Shown one piece after another: positions 17,233-25,350 of a stretch of DNA of 40,808 nt. Position 1 is the stretch's first letter, and every line of letters begins with the position of its first letter. The notes under the pieces were generated by a model. That model was not told the DNA's origin and made no database searches. It worked only from the letters and a program-made list of their open reading frames with translations. Location: NCBI GenBank assembly GCA_018819285.1, contig JAHJQM010000052.1, positions 1 through 40,808 on the forward strand, read 5' to 3'. Origin of the DNA: Candidatus Omnitrophota bacterium. GTDB lineage: Bacteria; Omnitrophota; Gorgyraeia; Gorgyraeales; Gorgyraeaceae. The position numbers and the translations under genes are program-made.

Positions 17233-17679
17233 ATGAAAGTTTCTCTGGAGGCCTTTGCTGATCGGATAAATGACATAATGCCGGTTCTGATCAGGGAATT
17301 TACGAAACGCCAGGTGAATGAACTTTACAAGGGCAAGATTACCCTGCCGCAATTTTTAATTTTAGGTTTTCTGGAAAAAAGCGAAGAGGCAAAGATGACA
17401 GATCTTGCTCATTTTATGTCTGTGTCCACCGCTGCTATGACAGGTTTAATAGAAAGGCTTGTGAGATATGGTTATGCAGCCAGGGATCAAGAGCCAGGCG
17501 ACAGAAGAGTTATTAATATCAAGCTTACTTCAAAAGGCAAGGATATTATAAAAAAGATTAACGCCCAGCGCCGGCACATGATTATTGATATATTCGGCAA
17601 GGTTTCAGAGATAGACAGGGCTGATTACCTAAGGGTCCTCACCAGGATAGAAGAGATATTGTCAGGGCAGGCAAGATGA
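17233..17679 (+). CDS. MarR family transcriptional regulator
   Basis: 148 residues with the winged-helix core of MarR: KMTDLAHFMSVSTAAMTGLIERL as helix-turn-helix (about residues 55-77) and the DRRVINIKLTSKGK wing (about 93-106). Long N- and C-terminal helices would form the dimer. MarR repressors typically control multidrug efflux genes and release DNA on ligand binding. AGGAGG precedes the ATG. The stop overlaps the TolC-family gene by 4 nt, so regulator and pump are one operon behind one operator. Confidence 0.93.
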   Translation: MKVSLEAFADRINDIMPVLIREFTKRQVNELYKGKITLPQFLILGFLEKSEEAKMTDLAHFMSVSTAAMTGLIERLVRYGYAARDQEPGDRRVINIKLTSKGKDIIKKINAQRRHMIIDIFGKVSEIDRADYLRVLTRIEEILSGQAR

Positions 17680-18968
17680 AAAAGATAATCGGATTATTCG
17701 TTAAAAGCAGTTTAATAGTTATTATTCTCTGTTCGCTGTGTTACGCGGGCTTGGCAGAAAACATTAAATCAAATAAACTGAAGCTGGATGAATGTTACAG
17801 CCTGGCGCTCAAGCGAAGCGAAACAATTGCAATTGATTCAGAACTTATTGGAGAGGCTGAGGCGCGTTTTTTGCAGGCCCTTGGCACGATTTTGCCCCAG
17901 GTTTCTTTTGTCTGGACTCAAACCAATCAAGATTCAGAAAGGGCGTTCAGTTCTTATAATAGAAACGGCAGTTTTGAAAGCAAGTTTGTTTTCAAGCAGA
18001 CTCTTTTTTCAGGTTTTAAAGAATTTGCAGGCATGAAAGGGAGTTCTCTTGAAAAAAGTCAGCGCATTTATGAAAAAAGGCGCGCTGAGCACCTGCTCTT
18101 TGTTGATGTGGCTGACGCGTTTTATCTTCTGCTGGAACAGCAAGAGGATTTAAAGACCATAGGCCTTATAAGAAAGGCGCTGAATGACAGGGTTAGTGAG
18201 CTAAAGAAAAGAGAGGAAATTGGCAGGTCCAGATACAGCGAGGTAGTCAACGCAGAATCCCAGCTTTATAACATAGAGGCGGATATCCAGGTTGTTAAAA
18301 GCCAAGAGCTTATTGCAAAAGAACTTTTATCATTTCTTATAGGAACTGATCCGGGTGCGCTTTCTGATGAGGCAAATATCCCAAATTCCCTAGGGCCAGA
18401 GGCGCTTTACAATAGTCATGCTGACTTGCGGCCTGATGTCAAGGCATATGGCTTTGCAACAGGCGTTGCTCAAAAAGAGGCTTATATCGCGAAGACAGCG
18501 CTTCTTCCAGTAGTGACGCTGGAAGGGGATTATTACGAAAGACGGAATACAACACCTTTAGATGTTGATTGGTCTACTATACTTAAGGTAAGCGTACCTA
18601 TTTTCGAAGGAACAACTCAGTATGGAAATATCAAACAGGCCAATGCAAAGGCCAGAGAAGCCCAATTGCAATATCAACAGGCAAAACGTCTCGCAAACCA
18701 GGATATACATGATTCTTATGTCAGGGCTTACTCAGCCATATTAAGATTCAATGCCATGGAAAAGGCCTTGAAATCCGCAGAGTTAAATTATTCTTTGCAG
18801 AAAGAGGATTATAAAAATAACCTTGTTTCTAATCTAGATGTGCTGACAGCTATACAGAATTTCAGTGACACAAGAAGAAGTTATATGCACACGCTTTATG
18901 AAAAAAAGCGGACGTACTGGCAGCTGCAAGCAGCTGTTGGAAATGTTATAGAGGATAAAATAAAATGA
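17676..18968 (+). CDS. TolC family outer membrane efflux protein
   Basis: 430 residues with an N-terminal signal peptide (hydrophobic core about 8-24, cleavage near AGLA) and two repeats of the outer membrane efflux fold made of long helices with few aromatic breaks. Such proteins form a trimeric channel through the outer membrane and periplasm. It overlaps both marR and the RND gene by 4 nt. It is the exit duct of the pump encoded next, although no periplasmic adaptor gene is present. Confidence 0.92.
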   Translation: MKKIIGLFVKSSLIVIILCSLCYAGLAENIKSNKLKLDECYSLALKRSETIAIDSELIGEAEARFLQALGTILPQVSFVWTQTNQDSERAFSSYNRNGSFESKFVFKQTLFSGFKEFAGMKGSSLEKSQRIYEKRRAEHLLFVDVADAFYLLLEQQEDLKTIGLIRKALNDRVSELKKREEIGRSRYSEVVNAESQLYNIEADIQVVKSQELIAKELLSFLIGTDPGALSDEANIPNSLGPEALYNSHADLRPDVKAYGFATGVAQKEAYIAKTALLPVVTLEGDYYERRNTTPLDVDWSTILKVSVPIFEGTTQYGNIKQANAKAREAQLQYQQAKRLANQDIHDSYVRAYSAILRFNAMEKALKSAELNYSLQKEDYKNNLVSNLDVLTAIQNFSDTRRSYMHTLYEKKRTYWQLQAAVGNVIEDKIK

Positions 18969-21900
18969 CGCTTTCCGATATAGCGATTAAAAACCCGGTT
19001 TTTTCATGGATGCTGATGCTCGGGCTTATATTATTCGGGCTTATAAGTTTTAATATGCTGGGCGTAAGCCAGCTGCCTGATGTTGACTTTCCAGTTGTGT
19101 CTGTAAGCCTTACCTGGGAAGGCGCTGCGCCGGAAGTCATGGAATCAGACGTGGTAGATATCGTAGAAGGCGCGATAATGGGCGTCCAGGGCGTGCGCGA
19201 TGTCTCGTCTCAGATACGGCAGGGGAGCGCGAATGTTACAGTTGAATTTGAGCTTGACAGAAATATTGATGTAGCCATGCAGGATATCCAGACAAAGATT
19301 GACCAGGCTCAGAGAAATCTCCCTAAAGATATGGATCCTGCAGTTGTGACCAAGACCAATCCTGATGACCAGCCTATAGTGTTTATTTCAATATCTTCTG
19401 ACAAGATGTCTATGCGTGATTTGATGACTTATGTTCAGAATCACCTGAAAGACAAGTTATCCACTATTAGCGGAGTAGGTGAAATATTTTTGGGCGGATT
19501 TACAGATCGAAATCTCCGCATATGGGTGGACGCGGATAAGCTGGATCAGTATCAGCTGACAGTAGGGGATGTTGTTGGCGCAGTGCAGGAAGAACATCAG
19601 GAAATGCCCGCGGGCCGCATCGAATCCAAAGAAAAAGAATTTAATGTCCGCGTTATGGGCGAAGCCTTGACTACTGAGGAATTTGAGAATATCCTGATTC
19701 CAAAACGCTCTGGGCAGCCTGTATATAAACCGATTTATTTAAAAGATGTCGCTTCTATTGAAGACGGCCTTGCGGATATCAGGCGGATTGTGCGAACCTC
19801 TGGAAAACCAGCCGTTGCTATGGGTATCCGGAAACAGCGCGGATCCAATGAGGTTGAAGTAGCGCATAAGGTTTTAAAACGGCTTGAAGAAATCAAAAAA
19901 ACGCTTCCTGAAGGCATGCAGGCTGTTGTGCGTTTTAACCGTACCAAGTTCAGTGAGGATTCAATTCATGAATTGACATTTACTCTTTTGCTCTCAGCGC
20001 TTCTTACATCCCTTGTTTGCTGGCTTTTTCTGGGTTCATGGAGCGCTACATTGAATATCCTGCTTGCCATTCCCACGTCTATTTTGGGTTCGTTTATTGT
20101 AATATATTTTTTAAAATTTACGCTTAATACCTTTACTGTTCTCGGGCTTTCTCTCGCTATCGGTATTGTAGTGGACGACGCTATTATGGTTTTGGAAAAT
20201 ATTGTGCGTTACAGAGAGAAAGGAATCGAGCAGGTTGAGGCAGCCAGGCAGGGCGCGCGCCAGATTACTTTTGCCGCGTTTGCCGCTACAATCGCGCTTA
20301 TTTCAATATTTCTGCCAGTGGCTTTTATGTCAGGGATAATCGGGAAGTTTTTTTATCAGTTCGGCATGACTATTTCTATAGCTGTAGCTATTTCTCTTTT
20401 GGCGGCTTTAACGCTTGCGCCGATGCGGTGTTCGCAATTTCTTGAAATAGGAAAACGCAAAACTTTTATAGGAACAAATATTGATAATGGCATTCAGTAT
20501 CTATCGGAACGTTATCAGGCCGGGCTTGCCATGGCTTTAAATAATAGAAAAAAGGTTGTTGCCTTCGCTATTCTTTTTTTTCTCGTATCTCTTCTATTCC
20601 TAGGATTTTTACGAAAAGAATTTATACCGGCTCAGGACCAGAGTATGTTTATGTGCAGGCTGCAGACGCCTGTAGGCTCTTCCCTTACTTTTACGGACGA
20701 ACGTTTTAAAAAGGCAGAGGAGTTTGTTTTAGCTAGGCCTGAGGTAGAAGGCGTGATAAGCATAATAGGCGGCTTCGGAGGGGGGGAAGTAAATTCCGGA
20801 ATATTTTTCGTAACGTTTAAAGATCCAGGAGATAGGCCTATAGTGCCTCCTGCCAGGCATAGGCTTTCACAGGCTGAATTGATGGTTGTCTTCCGCAAAA
20901 AATTAAACCAGGTACCTGATATTAAAGCCACTATTCAGGATTTATCGCTTTCCGGATTTTCTGCGCAAAGAGGTTACCCTATTGAATTTTCAGTGCGCGG
21001 GCCTGACTGGGAAAGATTGGCAGAATATTCGGAAAAGATCCGTAAAGAGATGGAAAAAAACAGCCTCATGATAGACGTAGATACCGACTACCTGGTTGCT
21101 ATCCCTGAAATCCGGATCATACCTGATAGGCTGAACGCTGATGCCAGGGGAGTCAGCATAGGTATCATTGGAAGCACTATTAATTCTCTTATAGGAGGAG
21201 AGCGCATCGGTAAATACACAAAAGATGGCAGGCGTTATGACGTGCGAATCCGCTTAATACCTTCTCAACGTACTGAGAGTGAGAATATAGACAGGTTATG
21301 GGTCTGGAATAATAGAGGAGAGCAGGTTAATTTAAAAGACGTTATAAAAATTACTGAGAAACTTACTCCATTAACCATTACGCGCAAAAATAGAGAAAGG
21401 GCTATTTCTATTTTTGCCAATGTGGCTCCCGGAAAATCTCAGGTTGCCGCCATGGATGAAGTTAGTAAAATTGCAAAAAGAATTTTACCTGAAAATTATC
21501 ATATCGTTTTTAGCGGAAGCACTAAAACTTTTCAAGAATCATTTGCCAGTCTTGTGTTTGCATTCTGGCTGGGTATTATTGTTGCATACATGATCCTGGC
21601 GTCACAGTTTAATAGTTACATTCATCCGATTTCAGTGCTTTTTGCTCTTCCTTTTAGTATTTCCGGAGCCCTTATAGCCTTGTGGGTTGCAGGCCAGTCT
21701 TTGAATATTTATAGTATTATCGGCCTTATTCTTCTAATGGGCATTGTCCAGAAAAACTCTATCCTTCTGATTGATTTTACCAATCAGTTCCGGGACGAGG
21801 AAAACATGGCTCCCCGCGAGGCATTATTAAAAGCATGCCCTACGCGGTTACGCCCAATTCTCATGACTGCAGCATCTACTGTAGGCGCAGCAATACCTCC

Positions 21901-22078
21901 GGCGCTGGCTTTAGGGCCTGGCGCTGAAACCCGTATTCCTATGGCGGTAACAATCATAGGCGGAGTTACGGTTTCGACGATGCTTACATTGTTCGTAGTG
22001 CCATGCATTTACAGCCTTTTTGTGAAGATCGAAGGCAAGAGAAAGAAAATTGTTTTCTCATCTGATTCAGGCCAATAA
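18965..22078 (+). CDS. RND family (HAE1-type) efflux pump permease
   Basis: 1037 residues, normal for AcrB-like pumps: one helix at the N-terminus, a large periplasmic loop, a block of helices (about 335-540), a second loop and a final block (about 855-1025). The proton-relay pair of aspartates is in GIVVDDAIMVLENIV near residue 400, and the matching lysine is in GIVQKNSILLIDF in the second block. It uses proton import to expel substrates together with the TolC-like protein. An adaptor (HlyD/AcrA family) would normally be encoded alongside and is not. Confidence 0.95.
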   Translation: MTLSDIAIKNPVFSWMLMLGLILFGLISFNMLGVSQLPDVDFPVVSVSLTWEGAAPEVMESDVVDIVEGAIMGVQGVRDVSSQIRQGSANVTVEFELDRNIDVAMQDIQTKIDQAQRNLPKDMDPAVVTKTNPDDQPIVFISISSDKMSMRDLMTYVQNHLKDKLSTISGVGEIFLGGFTDRNLRIWVDADKLDQYQLTVGDVVGAVQEEHQEMPAGRIESKEKEFNVRVMGEALTTEEFENILIPKRSGQPVYKPIYLKDVASIEDGLADIRRIVRTSGKPAVAMGIRKQRGSNEVEVAHKVLKRLEEIKKTLPEGMQAVVRFNRTKFSEDSIHELTFTLLLSALLTSLVCWLFLGSWSATLNILLAIPTSILGSFIVIYFLKFTLNTFTVLGLSLAIGIVVDDAIMVLENIVRYREKGIEQVEAARQGARQITFAAFAATIALISIFLPVAFMSGIIGKFFYQFGMTISIAVAISLLAALTLAPMRCSQFLEIGKRKTFIGTNIDNGIQYLSERYQAGLAMALNNRKKVVAFAILFFLVSLLFLGFLRKEFIPAQDQSMFMCRLQTPVGSSLTFTDERFKKAEEFVLARPEVEGVISIIGGFGGGEVNSGIFFVTFKDPGDRPIVPPARHRLSQAELMVVFRKKLNQVPDIKATIQDLSLSGFSAQRGYPIEFSVRGPDWERLAEYSEKIRKEMEKNSLMIDVDTDYLVAIPEIRIIPDRLNADARGVSIGIIGSTINSLIGGERIGKYTKDGRRYDVRIRLIPSQRTESENIDRLWVWNNRGEQVNLKDVIKITEKLTPLTITRKNRERAISIFANVAPGKSQVAAMDEVSKIAKRILPENYHIVFSGSTKTFQESFASLVFAFWLGIIVAYMILASQFNSYIHPISVLFALPFSISGALIALWVAGQSLNIYSIIGLILLMGIVQKNSILLIDFTNQFRDEENMAPREALLKACPTRLRPILMTAASTVGAAIPPALALGPGAETRIPMAVTIIGGVTVSTMLTLFVVPCIYSLFVKIEGKRKKIVFSSDSGQ

Positions 22079-22122
22079 TTTTTCTCGCCAACAAACATCT
22101 TTTGTGATATAACAATAGAACT

Positions 22123-22656
22123 GTGAATATTCAAGATGGCTGGGAAAAAGCTTTAAAACATACTAAAATCATAAGGCCGAGGCCTAAGGATCTTCTGACC
22201 TTTGAGGCTACAGAGGTGCCGTATATATTTTTATCTGAATCTCTGGTCAATCTGGGAGATACTGTGGTCAGGAAAGGCCAGGTAATGGTTGAAAAGCCCG
22301 CCATAATACTTCCCTCTAACCTGCCTCGATTCGAAGGGTTTGATTTTGAGAAGGAATTTCATTCAGGGCAGGATATGATTTTAAATTTTCTTCTTGTCCG
22401 AGGGGTTACTTTCCCGTCCTTAAAATATAATAATAAGACCTATTCTCTTGATGTTTATGAAGGCCACCTCGAAAAGGCGATTGGATATTATTCTGATAAA
22501 TTACAGCGGGGAGAAGATGTCACTAATGGCCTGGTGGTAGGGCCTGAAGACTCCTGGCAGTTTTCCATCCTGATTTTTATAGCTACCCAGATTATGCGAT
22601 CAGCAGACAGCGATATAAAAAGGTTACTAGAACGATTCAGAAAAGAACAAGGTTAA
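22123..22656 (+). CDS. Conserved-looking hypothetical protein
   Basis: I cannot assign this 177-residue protein. It starts with GTG and has no clear ribosome binding site. It is mixed alpha/beta, soluble and without signal peptide. A segment NLGDTVVRKGQVMVEKPAIILP recalls a beta-rich binding module, and the C-terminal half is helical. It ends 6 nt before rlmN, so the two are probably co-transcribed. The distance from the RND gene and a TATAAC at 22108-22113 suggest it has its own promoter, but no -35 is convincing. Confidence 0.6.
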   Translation: MNIQDGWEKALKHTKIIRPRPKDLLTFEATEVPYIFLSESLVNLGDTVVRKGQVMVEKPAIILPSNLPRFEGFDFEKEFHSGQDMILNFLLVRGVTFPSLKYNNKTYSLDVYEGHLEKAIGYYSDKLQRGEDVTNGLVVGPEDSWQFSILIFIATQIMRSADSDIKRLLERFRKEQG

Positions 22657-22662
22657 TCTGTT

Positions 22663-23694
22663 ATGGATTCCTTGAAAGATCTAAAGAATCTTGCTTTGGA
22701 GGAATTTAAGCAAGAATTGGAAAAGATTTCAGAGCCTTCATACAGGGCTGAGCAGATATTTTCCTGGATTTATAAAAAGGGCATAGAAGATTTTGATGCC
22801 ATGGATAACCTGCCGAAATCATTCAGGGATAAATTAGCCAAATCCTTTTATATAGGCGCAATAAAACCCTTAAAGCACCTGAAGTCTATTGACGGGACTG
22901 AAAAATTTTTGTTTGAACTTAGCGATGGCAACCTTATAGAGACAGTTTTAATATATGCCTGGCAGAGAAAGACGGTGTGCATATCTACCCAGGCAGGATG
23001 CAAGTTCGCATGTTCTTTTTGCGCAAGCGGCATGAATGGTTTTAGAAGAGACCTCAGCATTTCAGAGATATTGAGCCAGATACTGTCTATCGAACACAAT
23101 CTGAAGCATAAGATAACAAATTTTGTTTTTATGGGAATAGGAGAGCCCTTGGATAATTATGAGAATGTGTCAAAGGCTATAAAAATAATGAATTCCAAGA
23201 AGGCAATGGGCATAGCTGCCAGAAGGATCACTATTTCCACTTCTGGCATAATTCCAGGCATTGAAAAATTTAAAGAATTAGGCTTGCAGGTTAATTTATC
23301 CATATCGCTTCACGCCGCTAGCAATGAATTGCGCGACAGGCTTATGAGCGTTAATAAAAAATATCCTCTTGAGGAGCTTTTAGGGGCTTGCGAAGACTAC
23401 ATGAAAAACGGCGGCAGGATGCTTACTTTTGAATACATATTGATTAAGGGCATAAATGATTCTCAAAAAGATATTGACGAGCTGGTAAAAGTTGCAAAGA
23501 GGTTAAAGGCAAAAGTAAATCTGATAGCTTACAGTCCGGTGCCAGGACTTGATTTTCAGGCGCCTCTGGAAAAAGATGTGAAAATCTTTGAAGATAAACT
23601 AATAAAAAGAGGCGTTAATGTAACTATTAGGGATTCTAAGGGCAAGGATATAATGGCTGCCTGCGGCCAGCTCGCAGGTATCTTTGTAAGTTGA
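22663..23694 (+). CDS. rlmN: 23S rRNA (adenine-C2)-methyltransferase RlmN
   Basis: 343 residues of the radical SAM superfamily with the cluster motif Cys113-x3-Cys117-x2-Cys120 (CKFACSFC) and the conserved C-terminal Cys334 in AACGQLAG, which takes part in the methyl transfer. RlmN methylates C2 of A2503 in 23S rRNA and of A37 in some tRNAs. Length and motifs are normal. The final serine codon and TGA stop lie inside palindromic repeat copy 4, so the last residues derive from the repeat. Confidence 0.96.
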   Translation: MDSLKDLKNLALEEFKQELEKISEPSYRAEQIFSWIYKKGIEDFDAMDNLPKSFRDKLAKSFYIGAIKPLKHLKSIDGTEKFLFELSDGNLIETVLIYAWQRKTVCISTQAGCKFACSFCASGMNGFRRDLSISEILSQILSIEHNLKHKITNFVFMGIGEPLDNYENVSKAIKIMNSKKAMGIAARRITISTSGIIPGIEKFKELGLQVNLSISLHAASNELRDRLMSVNKKYPLEELLGACEDYMKNGGRMLTFEYILIKGINDSQKDIDELVKVAKRLKAKVNLIAYSPVPGLDFQAPLEKDVKIFEDKLIKRGVNVTIRDSKGKDIMAACGQLAGIFVS

Positions 23695-23723
23695 CACTCT
23701 GACAATGTTAGAGTGTCAACTTA
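23687..23723 (+). repeat. Interspersed palindromic repeat, copy 4
   Basis: 37 nt, identical in sequence to copy 2. Its left arm contains the last codons of rlmN (AGT TGA), and it ends 16 nt before the radC start codon. Confidence 0.95.
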
Positions 23724-23739
23724 TTTGGGATAAATATAT

Positions 23740-24423
23740 ATGGAAAAGATAAGCATAAAGAAATGGCCGAAGGGCGAAAGGCCGAGGGAAAAGCTTTTTA
23801 AATATGGCGAGCACACGCTTACAAATGCAGAGCTTTTGGCAATAATATTCCGCATGGGCGCAAAAGGCGTGAGCGCAGTGGATCTAGGCAGGCAGGTAAT
23901 AGAACATTTTAAGACTTTTAGAAATATGAGCCACACCAATATTTCTGAGATGAGAAGTTTTAAAGGCTTAGGGGACGCAAAGATTGCGCAATTAAGAGCC
24001 AGTTTTGAAATAGCAAGACGTTTTATGTCTGAGCCTAAAAAGACATCCAATACAATAAAATCCCCAAAAGACGCTGTCAAACTTTTTATGCCAAGGTTAA
24101 GGGATATCAAAAAAGAGATATTTCAGATATTGCTGTTAAATAGTAAAAATAATATAATAGATATTATTGAAATAGAAGAAGGGACTGTTGACCAGGCTAA
24201 CCCGCAGATCAGGGAGATAGCTTTGAAAACGCTTCAGAATTTTGCAACAGGTATAATCGCGGTGCATAACCACCCTTCAGGAGATCCTGAGCCCAGTAAA
24301 GAGGATATAATGTTTACTAGAAACCTTACAACAGCCTGCAGGGCTCTTGAGATAAGCGTTATGGACCATATAATCATAGGAGACAATAAGCATTACAGCT
24401 TTGCAGAGCATAAGCAGCTTTAG
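23740..24423 (+). CDS. radC: RadC family JAMM-domain protein
   Basis: 227 residues, normal for RadC/YicR. The N-terminal part has the helix-hairpin-helix region (SFKGLGDAKIAQLRASFEIARR, about residues 68-90). The C-terminal part is the MPN/JAMM domain with zinc ligands His176 and His178 in HNHPSG, then Ser186 and Asp189. Once thought to act in DNA repair, the family's real function is unsettled. The gene begins directly after repeat copy 4 and ends 12 nt before tRNA-Arg. Confidence 0.93.
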   Translation: MEKISIKKWPKGERPREKLFKYGEHTLTNAELLAIIFRMGAKGVSAVDLGRQVIEHFKTFRNMSHTNISEMRSFKGLGDAKIAQLRASFEIARRFMSEPKKTSNTIKSPKDAVKLFMPRLRDIKKEIFQILLLNSKNNIIDIIEIEEGTVDQANPQIREIALKTLQNFATGIIAVHNHPSGDPEPSKEDIMFTRNLTTACRALEISVMDHIIIGDNKHYSFAEHKQL

Positions 24424-24435
24424 AATGAACTAGAT

Positions 24436-24512
24436 GCGCCCGTAGCTCAGATGGATAGAGCGGCTGGCTTCGAACCAGCAGGCTGGGTGTTCGATCCACC
24501 CCGGGCGCGCCA
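24436..24512 (+). tRNA. tRNA-Arg (anticodon TCG)
   Basis: Full cloverleaf: acceptor GCGCCCG/CGGGCGC, anticodon loop CTTCGAA, T-arm GGGTG/CACCC with loop TTCGATC, encoded CCA. Unlike the three following tRNAs, no duplicated 3' end follows it. Confidence 0.97.
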
Positions 24513-24533
24513 TGTTGTAAATTTTGAAAATTA

Positions 24534-24562
24534 TTGACGAATTTTTTAACCTGTGATATCAT
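24534..24562 (+). promoter_or_regulatory. Predicted promoter of the tRNA-Lys/Leu/Gly cluster
   Basis: TTGACG, 17-nt spacer, TATCAT. Both hexamers match consensus at five of six positions. It lies 27 nt before tRNA-Lys. Confidence 0.7.
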
Positions 24563-24588
24563 TTAGGCTTAACGTCTGGATTAAGTAC

Positions 24589-24664
24589 GCCCCCATAGCT
24601 CAGCTGGTAGAGCACCTGACTCTTAATCAGGGCGTCACAGGTTCGAACCCTGTTGGGGGTACCA
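24589..24664 (+). tRNA. tRNA-Lys (anticodon CTT)
   Basis: Full cloverleaf: acceptor GCCCCCA/TGGGGGT, anticodon loop CTCTTAA, T-arm ACAGG/CCTGT with loop TTCGAAC, discriminator A, encoded CCA. Its last 21 nt (24644-24664) recur exactly at 24790-24810 and 24994-25014. Confidence 0.97.
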
Positions 24665-24810
24665 CAATATTATTCGGGCTACAGGGTTCGAATAGAGCTC
24701 TGCGCCGAGCGAAGCGAGGAAAAGTCCGCCAAGAATATTGGCGGACGACAGCAGAGCGAATGGCCGACTTTGCCCGAAGGGCAAAGCGCCGAACCCTGTT
24801 GGGGGTACCA
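24665..24810 (+). mobile_element. tRNA-3'-end-duplicating element, Lys copy 1
   Basis: 146 nt directly after the tRNA-Lys CCA. After a 16-nt spacer it has a 12-nt inverted copy of the tRNA T-loop and T-stem (24681-24692). Next come GCTCTGC, a perfect 9-bp hairpin (GTCCGCCAA/TTGGCGGAC), its partner GCAGAGC, the shared core GCGAATGGCCGA, an 8-bp hairpin (CTTTGCCC/GGGCAAAG) and CGC. It ends in an exact copy of tRNA-Lys positions 56-76. No protein is encoded. Mobility is inferred from the duplicated end. Confidence 0.75.
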
Positions 24811-25014
24811 CAATATTATTCGGGCTACAGGGTTCGAATAGAGCTCTGCGCCGAGCGAAGCGAGACTGCTATTGCGACGAATAGGAGCAATGTTTAGCAG
24901 GCCAGCCGAGATGTGAGGCTGGCAGAAGTCCGCCAAGAATATTGGCGGACGACAGCAGAGCGAATGGCCGACTTTGCCCGAAGGGCAAAGCGCCGAACCC
25001 TGTTGGGGGTACCA
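24811..25014 (+). mobile_element. tRNA-3'-end-duplicating element, Lys copy 2
   Basis: 204 nt, a tandem second copy of the same element. Its first 54 nt and its last part are the same as copy 1, but about 60 extra nt lie in the middle. These hold two further stem-loops: ATTGC/GCAAT enclosed by CTGC/GCAG, and GCCAGCC/GGCTGGC. It ends in the same 21-nt tRNA-Lys 3' end (24994-25014) and carries the inverted T-arm at 24827-24838. Confidence 0.75.
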
Positions 25015-25017
25015 GGG

Positions 25018-25102
25018 GGGCGGATGGCGGAATTGGCAGACGCGCGCGGCTTAGGACCGCGTGGAGCAATCCTTGGAGGTTCAACTCCTCTTCCGCCCAC
25101 CA
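25018..25102 (+). tRNA. tRNA-Leu (anticodon TAG)
   Basis: Class II tRNA of 85 nt with long variable arm: acceptor GGGCGGA/TCCGCCC, anticodon loop CTTAGGA, T-loop TTCAACT, discriminator A, encoded CCA. Its last 21 nt (25082-25102) recur at 25234-25254. Confidence 0.97.
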
Positions 25103-25254
25103 AATGGTTTAAAGATTTTGTTATTTGAAAAAGGGCAGGAGTTGAAGGGACGAGTGGCCGATCTTGAGCGACCGAGGACGTAATGTCCGAGGAAGTGCCG
25201 AGGCCCTCCGGACGAGGCCGAAGCGAAAGGCGCCAACTCCTCTTCCGCCCACCA
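25103..25254 (+). mobile_element. tRNA-3'-end-duplicating element, Leu copy
   Basis: 152 nt after tRNA-Leu. After a 34-nt AT-rich spacer comes AGGAGTTGAA (25137-25146), the exact reverse complement of this tRNA's T-loop and T-stem. The shared core CGAGTGGCCGATCTTGAGCGA follows almost immediately, so the left hairpin domain of the Lys and Gly copies is missing. Hairpins GGAC/GTCC and a GGCC-type stem come next, then GAAGCGAAAGGCGC and an exact copy of tRNA-Leu 3' end. Confidence 0.75.
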
Positions 25255-25275
25255 AATTTTGCTTTGTAAAATTTC

Positions 25276-25350
25276 GCGGGAGTAGCTCAGTGGTAGAGCT
25301 TCTCGTTGCCAACGAGAAGGTCGCGGGTTCGAACCCCGTCTCCCGCTCCA
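25276..25350 (+). tRNA. tRNA-Gly (anticodon GCC)
   Basis: Full cloverleaf: acceptor GCGGGAG/CTCCCGC, anticodon loop TTGCCAA, T-arm GCGGG/CCCGT with loop TTCGAAC, discriminator T, encoded CCA. Its last 21 nt (25330-25350) recur at 25484-25504. Confidence 0.97.
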
